From assembly GCF_900110035.1 (NCBI RefSeq), contig NZ_FOCF01000007.1, positions 62,001-126,000 of the forward strand: 64,000 nt of DNA. Reading direction: 5' to 3'. Below the pieces are notes generated by a model. It ran no database searches. It was given only the letters and a program-made list of their open reading frames with translations, and was not told where the DNA came from. Origin of the DNA: Sphingomonas gellani. GTDB lineage: Bacteria > Pseudomonadota > Alphaproteobacteria > Sphingomonadales > Sphingomonadaceae. Each line of letters opens with the position of its first letter. Within the stretch, counting starts at the first letter, position 1. Positions 43,301 through 52,292 of the stretch are shown here, one piece after another. The position numbers and the translations under genes were made by a program.

Positions 43301-44328
43301 CGGCTCAACGACCGCAGCAGAAACGCACGCAGGCGTCCCGCGCTTTCCGGCGTCAACCGGTCCAGGATGCTGCGCGCCGGTCCGGGTATATGCGCCGTGA
43401 CGCTGTCGTCATTGTCGAAGACGTAATGGTCGAACATGTCCCGCCAGTGCCTTTTCTGATCCTCGGGCAGGTCGCGCACCGCGAGGATGGCATGATTGAG
43501 TGCGTCCTGCGGCTGGCCCATCCAGGGGGCGGCCGTCCGCCACCAGTAATTCACCAGGATGTTGAACGCCGCCAGCCCTTCGACATGGTGCCACCACATC
43601 GCCGGCACGTAGAGGGCGTCGCCCGCGTCCAGCTCGGCCACCTGCGCATGCTCCAGCGCATCGCGGAACCTGGGATGCGCGTCGAAGTCGGGTGCGTGGA
43701 AATCGACCATGCTGACCGCACGACCGGCCGGCGTGTTATCGATCGGCCCGAGGTACAGGTTGCGGAACTGCTCCCGCGGAAACAGTGTGAACCGGCGCCG
43801 ACCCACCGCAACGCAGGCGAGATTGTCCGGCACATCATTGTGTGCGGCGATCCTTGTGCGCGTTCCCATCCAGATGCTCGCCAGCGGCGCGCGATCGCCC
43901 AGATCGACATGGTTCGCCTCGTGCAGGCCGTCGAAATAGCCGAGCACGTCGATGGACGCGAAATAGATCGGCCGCAGGTCCGGCGCGTTCTCGTTGACGT
44001 CCAGATGGGCGAACACCTCGTCCAGCCTGGTCTGCACGGTGGCGAAGTTCATCGCCATCGCATCGTCGTAGAACAAGCGTCCGTCGCCGCCCCCCGCGCC
44101 CACCGACACGGTGAACGGTCGGTCGCGGCGATGATCCAGCAGATACCGTCGCGCGTCCTTCGCGGAACGTAGGCCCGCCTGTACCAGCGGCCAGTCCGCC
44201 ACCAATCCGCGTACCACGAACGGCCGGTCGGCCGTTTGCAGCATTGCGTCCAGGGCAGCCGCATCGGCGACCTCCCGTTCCGGAACGCGCGGCAGATCGG
44301 CGAATATGTCGTCAGACGGGTCAGCCAT
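43297..44328 (-). CDS. Cupin-like (JmjC/cupin_8) Fe(II)/2-oxoglutarate oxygenase homologue
   Basis: A 343-residue protein of the JmjC-related cupin_8 family. The metal triad is kept: His and Asp in AAHNDVPDN near residue 180 and the distal His in MWWHHVEGL near 265. FVVRGLVADWP near 40, the tyrosine/phenylalanine-rich YFASIDVLGYFDG region and the GDALYVPAMWWHH strand are family marks. Relatives hydroxylate protein side chains or small molecules. The gene overlaps the SapC gene by 8 bases upstream and the halogenase by 4 bases downstream, so all three are made together. A shared substrate, perhaps a protein or peptide of the uptake system, is suggested by this coupling but not shown. Confidence 0.88.
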   Translation of the reverse strand: MADPSDDIFADLPRVPEREVADAAALDAMLQTADRPFVVRGLVADWPLVQAGLRSAKDARRYLLDHRRDRPFTVSVGAGGGDGRLFYDDAMAMNFATVQTRLDEVFAHLDVNENAPDLRPIYFASIDVLGYFDGLHEANHVDLGDRAPLASIWMGTRTRIAAHNDVPDNLACVAVGRRRFTLFPREQFRNLYLGPIDNTPAGRAVSMVDFHAPDFDAHPRFRDALEHAQVAELDAGDALYVPAMWWHHVEGLAAFNILVNYWWRTAAPWMGQPQDALNHAILAVRDLPEDQKRHWRDMFDHYVFDNDDSVTAHIPGPARSILDRLTPESAGRLRAFLLRSLSR

Positions 44329-45037
44329 GGCGCAACGTCTTGTTCTTGCGCCCGATCAGCTCCGACAGGTTCCCCTGCGACGCCAGCGCCATGAAGATCG
44401 GCATCAGATGGCCCTCCCGGTGCAGGTCCGCCACTTCCGACCCGTCCAACGCACGCAGGCGATCCTCGTCGATCACATGAAATCCCACCAGCCGGTTGGT
44501 CGATCCATCGTCCAGCGGAACCTCCAGCGTCAACGGCTCCAGCAGGTCGTACCGCTGAAGCGCCGCGAAAAACGCGGCACTCGCCCGGAACCCGACGTCG
44601 AGGGCGCCGAGCTTCTCGATCCTGGCGTCCAGAAAGGGCGTCGGGCGTCCATCCGCGTCGAACAACCGCTCGCCTTCACCGTCGCTCAGGCGGGGGCTCG
44701 CCATGTCGATATGGACCTGACCGCCCTGCGTGCCCGACGGCGCGCTGCCGATCAGCAACGGCTGGATCGCCATGGCGAGCGGCACGTACCCGGCGTTCCA
44801 CGTCCCCTGCTCCAGGTACAGGTTCTCGCCATTCTCGAACCCGAACAGCGCCAGCGCGACCATCGAACCGTCTTCCAGGTTGCGCCGAAACAGAATGACA
44901 TAATCGTTCTGCACGCGCCGGAACTCATCGGGCACGACCAGGCAGCTCATGATCGCATCGCCCATGTCGGCGCTACGATCCTGCCGGATGCGGGTATCGG
45001 CATGCGTGGCGGGGGTCAGAATGGCGTGGTCGGGCAT
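44321..45037 (-). CDS. SapC-family protein
   Basis: About 238 residues matching the SapC family, named from the Campylobacter S-layer locus but here of the short proteobacterial type linked to TBDRs. Visible blocks: VPDEFRRVQNDYVILFRRN, ALFGFENGENLYLEQGTWNAGYVPLAM, GHLMPIFMALASQGNLSELI. No signal peptide or membrane span, so cytoplasmic. Start is uncertain: the ATG at 45037 fits family length, but an in-frame ATG at 45103 exists and neither has a good ribosome-binding site. It lies 404 bases downstream of the TBDR 3 stop, beyond a strong terminator, so the SapC-JmjC-halogenase-LacI unit probably has its own promoter or depends on read-through. Confidence 0.82.
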   Translation of the reverse strand: MPDHAILTPATHADTRIRQDRSADMGDAIMSCLVVPDEFRRVQNDYVILFRRNLEDGSMVALALFGFENGENLYLEQGTWNAGYVPLAMAIQPLLIGSAPSGTQGGQVHIDMASPRLSDGEGERLFDADGRPTPFLDARIEKLGALDVGFRASAAFFAALQRYDLLEPLTLEVPLDDGSTNRLVGFHVIDEDRLRALDGSEVADLHREGHLMPIFMALASQGNLSELIGRKNKTLRHG

Positions 45038-45441
45038 GTCATACGGTCCAATGCGACGGTTTCTGTTCTGTAGCGCCACCGGGCACGGCGAAACAGGGAT
45101 CATCTCTGCCCGGATCACGGTGGGATCGCACGCCAAGCCCGATGCAAGTCCCGCCTCCGCCAAGAGACTTTTTCAGGCGTGATACCGCAGCCGGTCGACC
45201 CCTTGCGTCAGAGTTGGAAGCCGTTGCCGTCCCACGTCAGATGCAGCACGCCGAACAGCGTCCTGCCCCGCAAAGCCCACCGCGTCGCCGGCGAGCCCGT
45301 ACGTCGTGCATCTCACCTGTGACGTCGCCCCACCTTCGCTCCGTCGTCACCGGCGGTCACGCGTTCGGCGGCGGACATGAAAAGGGGCCACTTCCTTTCG
45401 CGGAGATGGCCCCTTTCCGTCGTTTCGCTACCAGGTCGGGA
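45038..45441. other. Intergenic region between SapC and TBDR 3
   Basis: 404 bases without a supported complete gene. It holds the TBDR 3 terminator at 45381-45416. On the minus strand a short open stretch (45208-45312) ends in TLFGVLHLTWDGNGFQL and a TGA; it has no start or ribosome-binding site and may be the tail of a lost gene. No convincing promoter for the SapC operon is visible. Confidence 0.5.
45381..45416 (-). terminator. Rho-independent terminator after TBDR 3
   Basis: Perfect 10-bp stem AAAGGGGCCA / TGGCCCCTTT with a 16-base loop; on the minus strand the stem runs into TTTT. It starts 26 bases after the receptor stop. Confidence 0.85.
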
Positions 45442-48400
45442 TCAGAAGTTGATCCGAACGCCGCCGGAATAGCGCGCATCCTGCTTGACCACGAAGGTCA
45501 CGTTGCGATCCGATCGACGGTGACCGCGCCTGTCCGCACCGGTCAAGTTGATCGCCTCGGCGAACACGGTCACCCCGGGGATGAACTCCCAGCTGGCCGT
45601 CGCGTCGAGCTGTCCGTACCCTTCGGTGTAGTACGGGTTGATCCCGCCACCGGCCAGGAACTTCGCACGCCAGTTGTACGACGCGCGGGCCTGGAGGCCG
45701 TTCTTGTCGTAGAACACGCTGGCGTTGGCGCTGTCGGACAGGCCGTTCACCGAGAACTGCGACACGCTGGCCGGCAGCGCGTTGTTGTAGTCGCGGTTCC
45801 CGTTGACGATCGTGTAGTTCAGGTTGGTACCGAAACCCGTGTTCCAGAAGCTGTGCTGGATCGCGAACTCGAACCCGTCGATCGTCGCGCTATCGTCGCT
45901 GTTGAACGGCGTCGAGATCACGAAGTTGACGGGCGCATCCTCCGGCGTGCCCAGGATGGTCTGGACGACACCGTCCGCATCGCGGGTTACCGTGTTCGGA
46001 TAGTTGGTCGCGATGTAGTTGCGGATGTTGGTGAACGTCGCCTCCTGCCCGCTTGCCGCCAGCGCAGCCAGCGCCGCACGGTAACGCGGTCCGTTCGACG
46101 GATCGGTCAGGCCGAACGCGGTCTGACGCACCTGTGTCGTACCGATGTAGTTCGAGACCTTTTTGTGGAAGTATCCGGCCGAGATGTAGCTCTCGGGCGT
46201 GTAGTACCACTCCGCCGACAGATCGATGTTCTTCGACTTGAACGGCACCAGGTTCGGATTGCCCTGTCCGCCCGTGCCGTTGCCGCCCGCGCGGAACAGC
46301 TGGTCGATCGTCAGGCCACCCTGCAACGAACCGTAATCGGCACGCGTGATGGTGTGGCTGTAAGACGCGCGCAGCTTGACGTTGCGGATCGGCTGCACGT
46401 CGAAGTCGAACGAAGGCAACCACTCGTCATAGCTGCCGGTGAAGGTCGTGAAGGTGTTCTGGCCCGGCACGTTGATGACGTTGAACTCGTTCTGCGAGTT
46501 CTGGCGGGTACCGCTCGGCAACGGCACCAGCGCGGTCGAACGCACGGTCGTATTCTCGTACCGCAGGCCCGCGATGAAGTGGGCCGGGTTGTTGAACAGG
46601 TCGAACTTGTTGTTGATCTGCAGGTACGGCGCGACCGTCTTTTCACGGATGCGACGATCGGTCGTGTACGGCGTCAGGCAGTTCCCGTCGCCGCCGCAGA
46701 TGCCATAGCGCTGGTCGAGCAGGCCGACGACCTGTTCGAAATTATAGCCGTAGAACTGCTGCGCCATGCCGGCAGCGCCCGTACCATCGATGCCCTTGAA
46801 CTTGCTGGGGATGTCGATCGGCTTGAAGATGTCGTCCGGCAGCAGGGCCGCCGCGGCCGCCCGCGCCGCCGGGCTGTCGCCGCCGGTGCCGCCCCACGTG
46901 TCGTTCTGCAACACGCCATAGGCCGAACGCACCTTGTTGTCGGTGTACGCGAAGCCCCAGTCGATCGAATCCAGGAAGCTGCCTTCGTGGTCGTAATGAC
47001 CCTTCACCTGCACCTGGTTGATCCGGTCGCGGAAGTACGAGTTGCGGAACGCGTTGCCCGTCGGCGTGATCAGCGCCGCGTTCAACGGGTCGATGCCCGG
47101 CTGCATCGCATAGGAGATGACCGGCAGGTCGTTGTCGAAGTTGATCGACTGGCTAGCCACGCCGAAGATCGCCGTGCCCAGCGAGTTGCTGTTGCCGTAC
47201 TTGTTGGTCGGCTTGGACTCGGCGGTCGAGTGATGCGCGTCGATCGCCATGGTGACGCCGCCCGGCGCTTCCCAGGTCAGGTTGCCGCCAAGCGACTTGT
47301 TCTCGGTCCGGTACGCGGTCAGCGCACTGGAATAGGACAGGTCCTTCGCCTCGCCCGGGGTGAAGCGCTCGGTGTAGAAGACAGGCCCCGCGACCGGGCC
47401 ATCAGTCCATGCCGACGAGGTGTTGTTGTGGTTGAACCAGATGCCGACATTGGCATTGCGGGTTTTCACCTCGTTACGCGAATAGGTGTAGTCGACCGTC
47501 GCGGTCAGGCTGTCCGTCGGCTTCGCCTGCAGGACCAGCTGCCCGTTGATACGCTCGCGGCTGATGTCGTTGACGTCGTAGGACGCGTTCTGCGGCACTT
47601 CGTAGACGTCGTTCGGACCCGGCCGGTTGGTGATGTTGGCGGCACGCGGATCACCCGGCTGCGCCAGCGAGCCCCAGTTGTTCTCGGAACCCAGATAGCC
47701 GTCGCGATAGCCGACGTTCGCCTGGTTCACCGACGCATGACGCTTCTGATACACCCCGTTGAACAGGATGCCGATCCGATCGTCGGCGAAGGTGGTCGAG
47801 AAGATGCCCGACACCTCCGGCGTGATATCGTTCTTGCCGTTTTGCGACGTGTCCACCACACCGCGCGCGGCGACGGACCCCCGTGTCCCCATCTTGTCGA
47901 ACGGGCGCGGGGTGCGGATGTTGATGGTCGAACCGATACCGCCCGACGGCACGGACGCACGGCCCGACTTGTACACCTCGAGCGCCGCGATGCCTTCGGA
48001 CGCCAGGTTGGCGAAGTCGAACGCGCGCGAACCCGGCGCGCTGTTGCCGTCACCGATCACGGAGGTCGGCAGCTGGCGACCGTTCAGCACGACCAGATTG
48101 TATTCCGGACCCAGGCCGCGGACGGTGACGAACGACCCTTCGCCGTTGGAACGGTCGATCGACACGCCGGTGATGCGCTGCAGCGACTCGGCCAGGTTCG
48201 TATCGGGGAACTTGCCGATATCCTCGGCGGAGATGGCATCGACGATGCCCTGCCCCTCGCGCTTGATGTCCTGCGACGCGCGCAGGCTGGCGCGGATGCC
48301 GGTTACGACGACGTCCTCGCCGGCCTCGGTCGGATCCACCGTCGCGGAGGCAGGCTGACCCGCATCAGACTGCGGCTGCGGCGCGATCTCGGAAGAACCG

Positions 48401-48519
48401 CTGTTGCCGACGGTTGCGGCAGCGTCCTGCGCCCACGCCGATGCGGACACGCCCGCAAGCGCGACAGCCGACGTGCCGATGAAAAAACGCGAAAGCGAGC
48501 GAGCCGTGAAGCCACGCAT
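45442..48519 (-). CDS. TonB-dependent receptor 3 (long sphingomonad type)
   Basis: A 1025-residue outer-membrane receptor. Signal (RSLSRFFIGTSAVALAGVSASAWAQ), Gln/Ser/Ala linker, then GEDVVVTGIRASLRASQDIK, plug (LAESLQRITGVSIDRSNGEG, TVRGLGPEYNLVVLNGRQL, ASVPSGGIGSTINIRTPRP) and barrel closing with RYSGGVRINF. The ASLRASQDIKR stretch after the TonB-box region is typical of carbohydrate TBDRs of Caulobacter and sphingomonads. GGGGAGG precedes the ATG. It is divergent from a GH3 gene; between them are two GAACGTTC palindromes and a TTGACA element. The GH3 and the LacI regulator suggest an oligosaccharide ligand, possibly beta-linked glucose or xylose. Confidence 0.93.
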   Translation of the reverse strand: MRGFTARSLSRFFIGTSAVALAGVSASAWAQDAAATVGNSGSSEIAPQPQSDAGQPASATVDPTEAGEDVVVTGIRASLRASQDIKREGQGIVDAISAEDIGKFPDTNLAESLQRITGVSIDRSNGEGSFVTVRGLGPEYNLVVLNGRQLPTSVIGDGNSAPGSRAFDFANLASEGIAALEVYKSGRASVPSGGIGSTINIRTPRPFDKMGTRGSVAARGVVDTSQNGKNDITPEVSGIFSTTFADDRIGILFNGVYQKRHASVNQANVGYRDGYLGSENNWGSLAQPGDPRAANITNRPGPNDVYEVPQNASYDVNDISRERINGQLVLQAKPTDSLTATVDYTYSRNEVKTRNANVGIWFNHNNTSSAWTDGPVAGPVFYTERFTPGEAKDLSYSSALTAYRTENKSLGGNLTWEAPGGVTMAIDAHHSTAESKPTNKYGNSNSLGTAIFGVASQSINFDNDLPVISYAMQPGIDPLNAALITPTGNAFRNSYFRDRINQVQVKGHYDHEGSFLDSIDWGFAYTDNKVRSAYGVLQNDTWGGTGGDSPAARAAAAALLPDDIFKPIDIPSKFKGIDGTGAAGMAQQFYGYNFEQVVGLLDQRYGICGGDGNCLTPYTTDRRIREKTVAPYLQINNKFDLFNNPAHFIAGLRYENTTVRSTALVPLPSGTRQNSQNEFNVINVPGQNTFTTFTGSYDEWLPSFDFDVQPIRNVKLRASYSHTITRADYGSLQGGLTIDQLFRAGGNGTGGQGNPNLVPFKSKNIDLSAEWYYTPESYISAGYFHKKVSNYIGTTQVRQTAFGLTDPSNGPRYRAALAALAASGQEATFTNIRNYIATNYPNTVTRDADGVVQTILGTPEDAPVNFVISTPFNSDDSATIDGFEFAIQHSFWNTGFGTNLNYTIVNGNRDYNNALPASVSQFSVNGLSDSANASVFYDKNGLQARASYNWRAKFLAGGGINPYYTEGYGQLDATASWEFIPGVTVFAEAINLTGADRRGHRRSDRNVTFVVKQDARYSGGVRINF

Positions 48520-48568
48520 CCAGTATCCTCCCCATATAGACGCGCATCGCTCGCGCCTTGAAACATGA

Positions 48569-48576
48569 GAACGTTC
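48569..48576. promoter_or_regulatory. GAACGTTC palindrome 1, candidate LacI operator (TBDR 3 side)
   Basis: An 8-bp perfect palindrome set in TGAGAACGTTCACT. It lies about where the TBDR 3 -10 box and transcription start would be if the TTGACA at 48598-48603 is the -35 box, the classic place for repression. Confidence 0.55.
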
Positions 48577-48592
48577 ACTCTTTTGCCGTCGC

Positions 48593-48603
48593 CAACTTGT
48601 CAA
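48593..48603 (-). promoter_or_regulatory. Promoter-like TTGACAAGTTG ahead of TBDR 3
   Basis: Identical over 11 bases to the element ahead of TBDR 2. TTGACA occupies 48603-48598 on the minus strand, about 80 bases before the receptor ATG. The -10 box is not obvious (GAGTGA at 17-base spacing). Confidence 0.45.
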
Positions 48604-48624
48604 GGCGACGCGCATGGTTATTGT

Positions 48625-48632
48625 GAACGTTC
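48625..48632. promoter_or_regulatory. GAACGTTC palindrome 2, candidate LacI operator (GH3 side)
   Basis: Second copy of the 8-bp palindrome, in GTGAACGTTCCC, 56 bases centre to centre from the first, towards the GH3 gene. Two spaced sites would permit cooperative binding or looping. Confidence 0.5.
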
Positions 48633-48769
48633 CCCCGAACGCGACGCCGATCCGTACGCAGGTGTGACAATTCTGCACCTGACCGGATCAGGACGCTCCG
48701 CGCGGCGTAAATGGTTAAAAACAGCGTGCGCTTCGGACCCGACCGTCCTGACGCACCAGAGGAGAGACG

Positions 48770-51031
48770 ATGTCGAAGTTGCTGCGCGCCGCCCTGGTCG
48801 GCGCATCCATGATGACGGTTGTCGCAACGGGCGCAGGCGCGCAGAGCGGCACGTCCGTGTCGCCGTCGCCGGCTACCTCGGCGCAGGCGCGCGCCCGTGC
48901 CGACGCCATCGTCGCGCGCATGTCCCAGGATGAAAAGTTGGCGCTGGTCCACGGCCTGTTCCCGCCGATGGCCGCCGGCAAGAGCCGCAACGAGCTGATC
49001 CCGTCCGCTGGTCACATCGACGGCGTGCCGCGCCTTGGCGTGCCGCTGGTTCGGGAGAGCGATGCCTCGCTGGGGGTCGCCAACCAGGTCGAGCAGCGCA
49101 AGGGCGATGTCGCCACGGCGCTGCCCTCCGGATTGGCCACCGCGGCGACCTTCGATCCCGCTATCGCCCGCGCAGGCGGCGCGATGATCGGGTCGGAAGC
49201 GCGTGCGAAGCGCTTCAACGTCCTGCTTGCGGGCGGCGTCAACCTGACGCGCGATCCCTGGAACGGCCGCAACTTCGAATATCTGGGTGAGGACCCGCTG
49301 CTCGCCGGAACCATGGCCGGCGCGCACATCGCCGGTGTGCAAAGCAACCGCATCGTGTCCACGGTCAAGCACCTTGCCCTGAACGCGCAGGAAACCGGCC
49401 GCATGGTGGTGGATGCCCGGATCGACGAGGCGGCGTTGAGGATGAGCGACCTGCTCGCCTTCCAGATCGCCATCGAACAAGGAAAACCCGGATCGGTCAT
49501 GTGCGCCTACAACAAGGTGAACGGCGACTGGGCGTGCGAGAACAACCACCTGCTGAACGACGTGCTGAAGCGGGATTGGGGCTATCCGGGCTGGGTCATG
49601 AGCGACTGGGGCGCGGTGCATTCCACGGCAAAGGCGGCCAATGCCGGCCTGGACCAGCAGTCCGGCCAGGAACTGGACAAGGCGCTGTATTTCGATGCGG
49701 CGTTGAAGCAGGCAGTGGACAAGGGGACCGTGTCGGCACGGCGACTGGACGACATGGTCGCGCGCTATCTGACCGGCCTGATCGAAACAGGCGCCTATGA
49801 CACGCCGATGCCGACGGCCGCGCAGACGCCGCCCTACGCCCGCAATGCGGATGTCGCGCAGCGCGCCGCGGAGGCCGGCATCGTGCTGCTGAAGAATCAG
49901 GGCAACCTGCTTCCGATCGCGCGCTCGGCAAAGCGCATCGTGGTGATCGGCGGCAATGCCGATGTCGGCGTGCTGTCGGGCGGCGGTTCGTCGCAGGTGC
50001 GGTCGGTAGGCGGCGCGCCGGTCGAAATCCCGCTCGCCTATGGCGGATCGGCATCGTTCGCACGCATCACCTACCACGCATCCTCACCCCTTCTCGCCCT
50101 GCGCAAGGCGCTGCCGGGCGTGGAGGTCAGCTGGGTCGACGGTCGCAACCTGAACGCCACGGTCGACGCGGCGAAGGCCGCCGATCTGGCCATCGTGTTC
50201 GCGACCCAATGGACCACGGAGGCGGACGACGTGCCCGATCTGCGCCTGCCCAATCAGCAGGACGCGCTGATCGCCGCGATTGCCGCCGCGCAACCGCATA
50301 CGGTCGCCGTGATGGAAACGGGTGGTCCGGTGCTGATGCCGTGGATCGATCACGTGCCCGTCGTCGTCCAGGCCTGGTACCCCGGCCAACGCGGCGGCGA
50401 GGCGATCGCCAATATCCTTACGGGACGGGTCAACCCGTCCGGCCGACTGCCGATCACCTTTCCCGCCGACGCGTCGCAGCCTGTGCGTCCGCGCCCCGTC
50501 GGACTGGATCGCCTGAACGGGCTGGACGCGGCCGCCGCCGCCAACCCCGCTGCCGCGTCGACCCAGACGCTGCAAAGCTTTCCCGTCGACTATGTCGAGG
50601 GCGCCGATGTCGGCTATCGCTGGTACGAGAAGAAGGGGATGAAGCCGCTGTTCCCGTTCGGATACGGGCTCAGCTACACGCAGTTCGCCTATCGCAACCC
50701 CGTGGTGACCGGCGGTCGCACGCTGACCCTATCGTTCGACGTGGTGAACACCGGCTCCCGCGCCGGGGCCGATGTGCCGCAGATGTATGTGACACGGGAA
50801 AAGGGCGGTGCACCGATGCGCCTCGCCGCGTTCACCCGCGTGACCCTGAACCCGGGCGAGACACGGCGCGTGACGCTGACCGCAGAGCCGCGGGTGGTCG
50901 CCGATTACGACGTGAAGATGCCGGGGTGGCGGATCGATGCCGGCCGCTACACCGTCGCGCTGGGGCATGACGCGGCCGATCGCAGCACCGTGTCATCCGC
51001 CACGCTGCAAGCCGCCACGATGAAGCCCTGA
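48770..51031 (+). CDS. GH3 beta-glycosidase (beta-glucosidase/xylosidase), exported
   Basis: A 753-residue GH3 enzyme with signal (LRAALVGASMMTVVATGAGAQ). Domains in order: (beta/alpha)8-like barrel with KHLALNAQETGR, the nucleophile Asp in VMSDWGAVHS near residue 285; alpha/beta sandwich (AAEAGIVLLKNQGNLLPI, MPWIDHVPVVVQAWYPGQ); and a C-terminal fibronectin-III-like domain (FDVVNTGSRAGADVPQMYV, LNPGETRRVTL). It removes terminal beta-linked glucose or xylose; which one is not readable. AGGAGAG precedes the ATG. Divergent from TBDR 3 and probably under the same LacI operators; a hairpin separates it from the MFS gene. Confidence 0.93.
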   Translation: MSKLLRAALVGASMMTVVATGAGAQSGTSVSPSPATSAQARARADAIVARMSQDEKLALVHGLFPPMAAGKSRNELIPSAGHIDGVPRLGVPLVRESDASLGVANQVEQRKGDVATALPSGLATAATFDPAIARAGGAMIGSEARAKRFNVLLAGGVNLTRDPWNGRNFEYLGEDPLLAGTMAGAHIAGVQSNRIVSTVKHLALNAQETGRMVVDARIDEAALRMSDLLAFQIAIEQGKPGSVMCAYNKVNGDWACENNHLLNDVLKRDWGYPGWVMSDWGAVHSTAKAANAGLDQQSGQELDKALYFDAALKQAVDKGTVSARRLDDMVARYLTGLIETGAYDTPMPTAAQTPPYARNADVAQRAAEAGIVLLKNQGNLLPIARSAKRIVVIGGNADVGVLSGGGSSQVRSVGGAPVEIPLAYGGSASFARITYHASSPLLALRKALPGVEVSWVDGRNLNATVDAAKAADLAIVFATQWTTEADDVPDLRLPNQQDALIAAIAAAQPHTVAVMETGGPVLMPWIDHVPVVVQAWYPGQRGGEAIANILTGRVNPSGRLPITFPADASQPVRPRPVGLDRLNGLDAAAAANPAAASTQTLQSFPVDYVEGADVGYRWYEKKGMKPLFPFGYGLSYTQFAYRNPVVTGGRTLTLSFDVVNTGSRAGADVPQMYVTREKGGAPMRLAAFTRVTLNPGETRRVTLTAEPRVVADYDVKMPGWRIDAGRYTVALGHDAADRSTVSSATLQAATMKP

Positions 51032-51041
51032 TCGATTATGA

Positions 51042-51069
51042 GGCCGCGTCCCGGTTGTGGGACGCGGCC
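51042..51069 (+). terminator. Strong hairpin between GH3 and MFS
   Basis: Perfect 11-bp stem GGCCGCGTCCC / GGGACGCGGCC with loop GGTTGT, 10 bases after the GH3 stop and 23 before the MFS ATG. No T-run follows, so it may weaken rather than stop transcription, or protect the GH3 message. Confidence 0.55.
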
Positions 51070-51092
51070 ATCGCGGGCAGGGTCGATCAGCG

Positions 51093-52292
51093 ATGCTGTC
51101 CCGTTCCTCGCCCACCCGGCCGCCGCGCGGATTGTTGTTGATCTTCGCCCTCGCCAATGTCGGCGGCGTCGCCGCGTATCTGCCGCTGCTGACGCTGCTG
51201 CTGCCGCTGAAGATCGAGGCGTTGGGCAAGGGCGACCATATCGGCGTCTTCACCGCCTGCGTCACGGCGGGCGCGGTCGCGGCCAGCCTGTCGAACATCC
51301 TGTTCGGCTGGCTCAGCGACCGGGCCGTGTCGCGCGGCCGGGGTCGGCGGACATGGATGGCGGGCGGCCTGGCCGCCACCGCCGCCAGCTATGCCGCCCT
51401 CACCCTCTCGGCGACACCGCTCCAGATCGTCGCCGGGGTGGTCGCCTTCCAGTGCGCGGTCAACGCGCTGCTTGCCCCGATGCACGCGATCATGTCCGAG
51501 GAAGTGCCCGACGCGCAGAAGGGTATGCTGGGCGGCCTGCTGGCGCTCGGCAGCCCTGCGGCCTCGGCACTGGCGACGCTGCTGGTCGGATGGAACACGC
51601 TGCCCGATGCCGCCCGCTTCATGCTGGTACCGACAGCCGTCGCCGCCTGCACATTGCCGCTGCTCGTTGGCCGAGCCCGGTTGGCCGTCGCACCGCCAGC
51701 GCCACACCTCCGGGAGCCGGCGCCCACCCGCGACCTTGCCGTGGCGGGCATCGCCCGGTTGCTGGTGCAGATCGCCGCGGCCGTGACCCAAGCGTACCTG
51801 ATCTATTATTTCGAAAGTCTGGTCGACGATCCGCATCGCGCCGCCCTTCCTGCGCGGATCGGCCATCTGCTGACGATCGCGTTCCTGCTTCCGCTGCCCA
51901 TCGCGCTGGTGCTCGGACGCGTGTCGGACGTGATGCGTCGGCGAAAGCCCGTGCTGCTGACGGCGGCGGCTGTCGCGGCGGCGGGGTTGGCCGGCATGGC
52001 GCTCGCCCGAGACTGGTCGAGCGGCGCGGTCGCGTTCAGCGTGTACACCGCCGGATCGGCCGCCTTTGTCGCACTCCATGCCGCGTTTTCGATGCAGTTG
52101 CTGCCCGACCCACAGCATCGCGGCCGCGATCTTGGCTTGCTCAACTTAGCAAACACACTGCCATCGCTGCTGGGGCCGCCGTTGACCTGGATGCTGGCCA
52201 CCCCGCGCGACTTCAGCGCGGCGATGCTGGCGCTGGCCGTGCTGACTTTGTGCGGTGGGCTGACGATGCTGGGCGTCAGGGCCTGGCGATAG
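51093..52292 (+). CDS. MFS transporter, sugar-type
   Basis: A 399-residue inner-membrane protein with about 12 hydrophobic spans. The loop between TM2 and TM3 has the MFS signature in the form GWLSDRAVSRGRGRRTWM, and its pseudo-repeat LGRVSDVMRRRKPV stands between TM8 and TM9. Such short MFS proteins beside TBDR/GH loci usually import the released mono- or disaccharide. The substrate would be the product of the GH3/TBDR 3 system; that is inference. Start at ATG 51093 (LSRSSPTRPPRGLLLIF) after a weak AGGG. Its stop is directly next to the gene remnant on the other strand. Confidence 0.85.
   Translation: MLSRSSPTRPPRGLLLIFALANVGGVAAYLPLLTLLLPLKIEALGKGDHIGVFTACVTAGAVAASLSNILFGWLSDRAVSRGRGRRTWMAGGLAATAASYAALTLSATPLQIVAGVVAFQCAVNALLAPMHAIMSEEVPDAQKGMLGGLLALGSPAASALATLLVGWNTLPDAARFMLVPTAVAACTLPLLVGRARLAVAPPAPHLREPAPTRDLAVAGIARLLVQIAAAVTQAYLIYYFESLVDDPHRAALPARIGHLLTIAFLLPLPIALVLGRVSDVMRRRKPVLLTAAAVAAAGLAGMALARDWSSGAVAFSVYTAGSAAFVALHAAFSMQLLPDPQHRGRDLGLLNLANTLPSLLGPPLTWMLATPRDFSAAMLALAVLTLCGGLTMLGVRAWR

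Noticed and set aside
45142..48561. 1139-codon plus-strand frame opposite TBDR 3
   Set aside because: Arg/Val-rich low-information translation lying exactly over the receptor in antisense.
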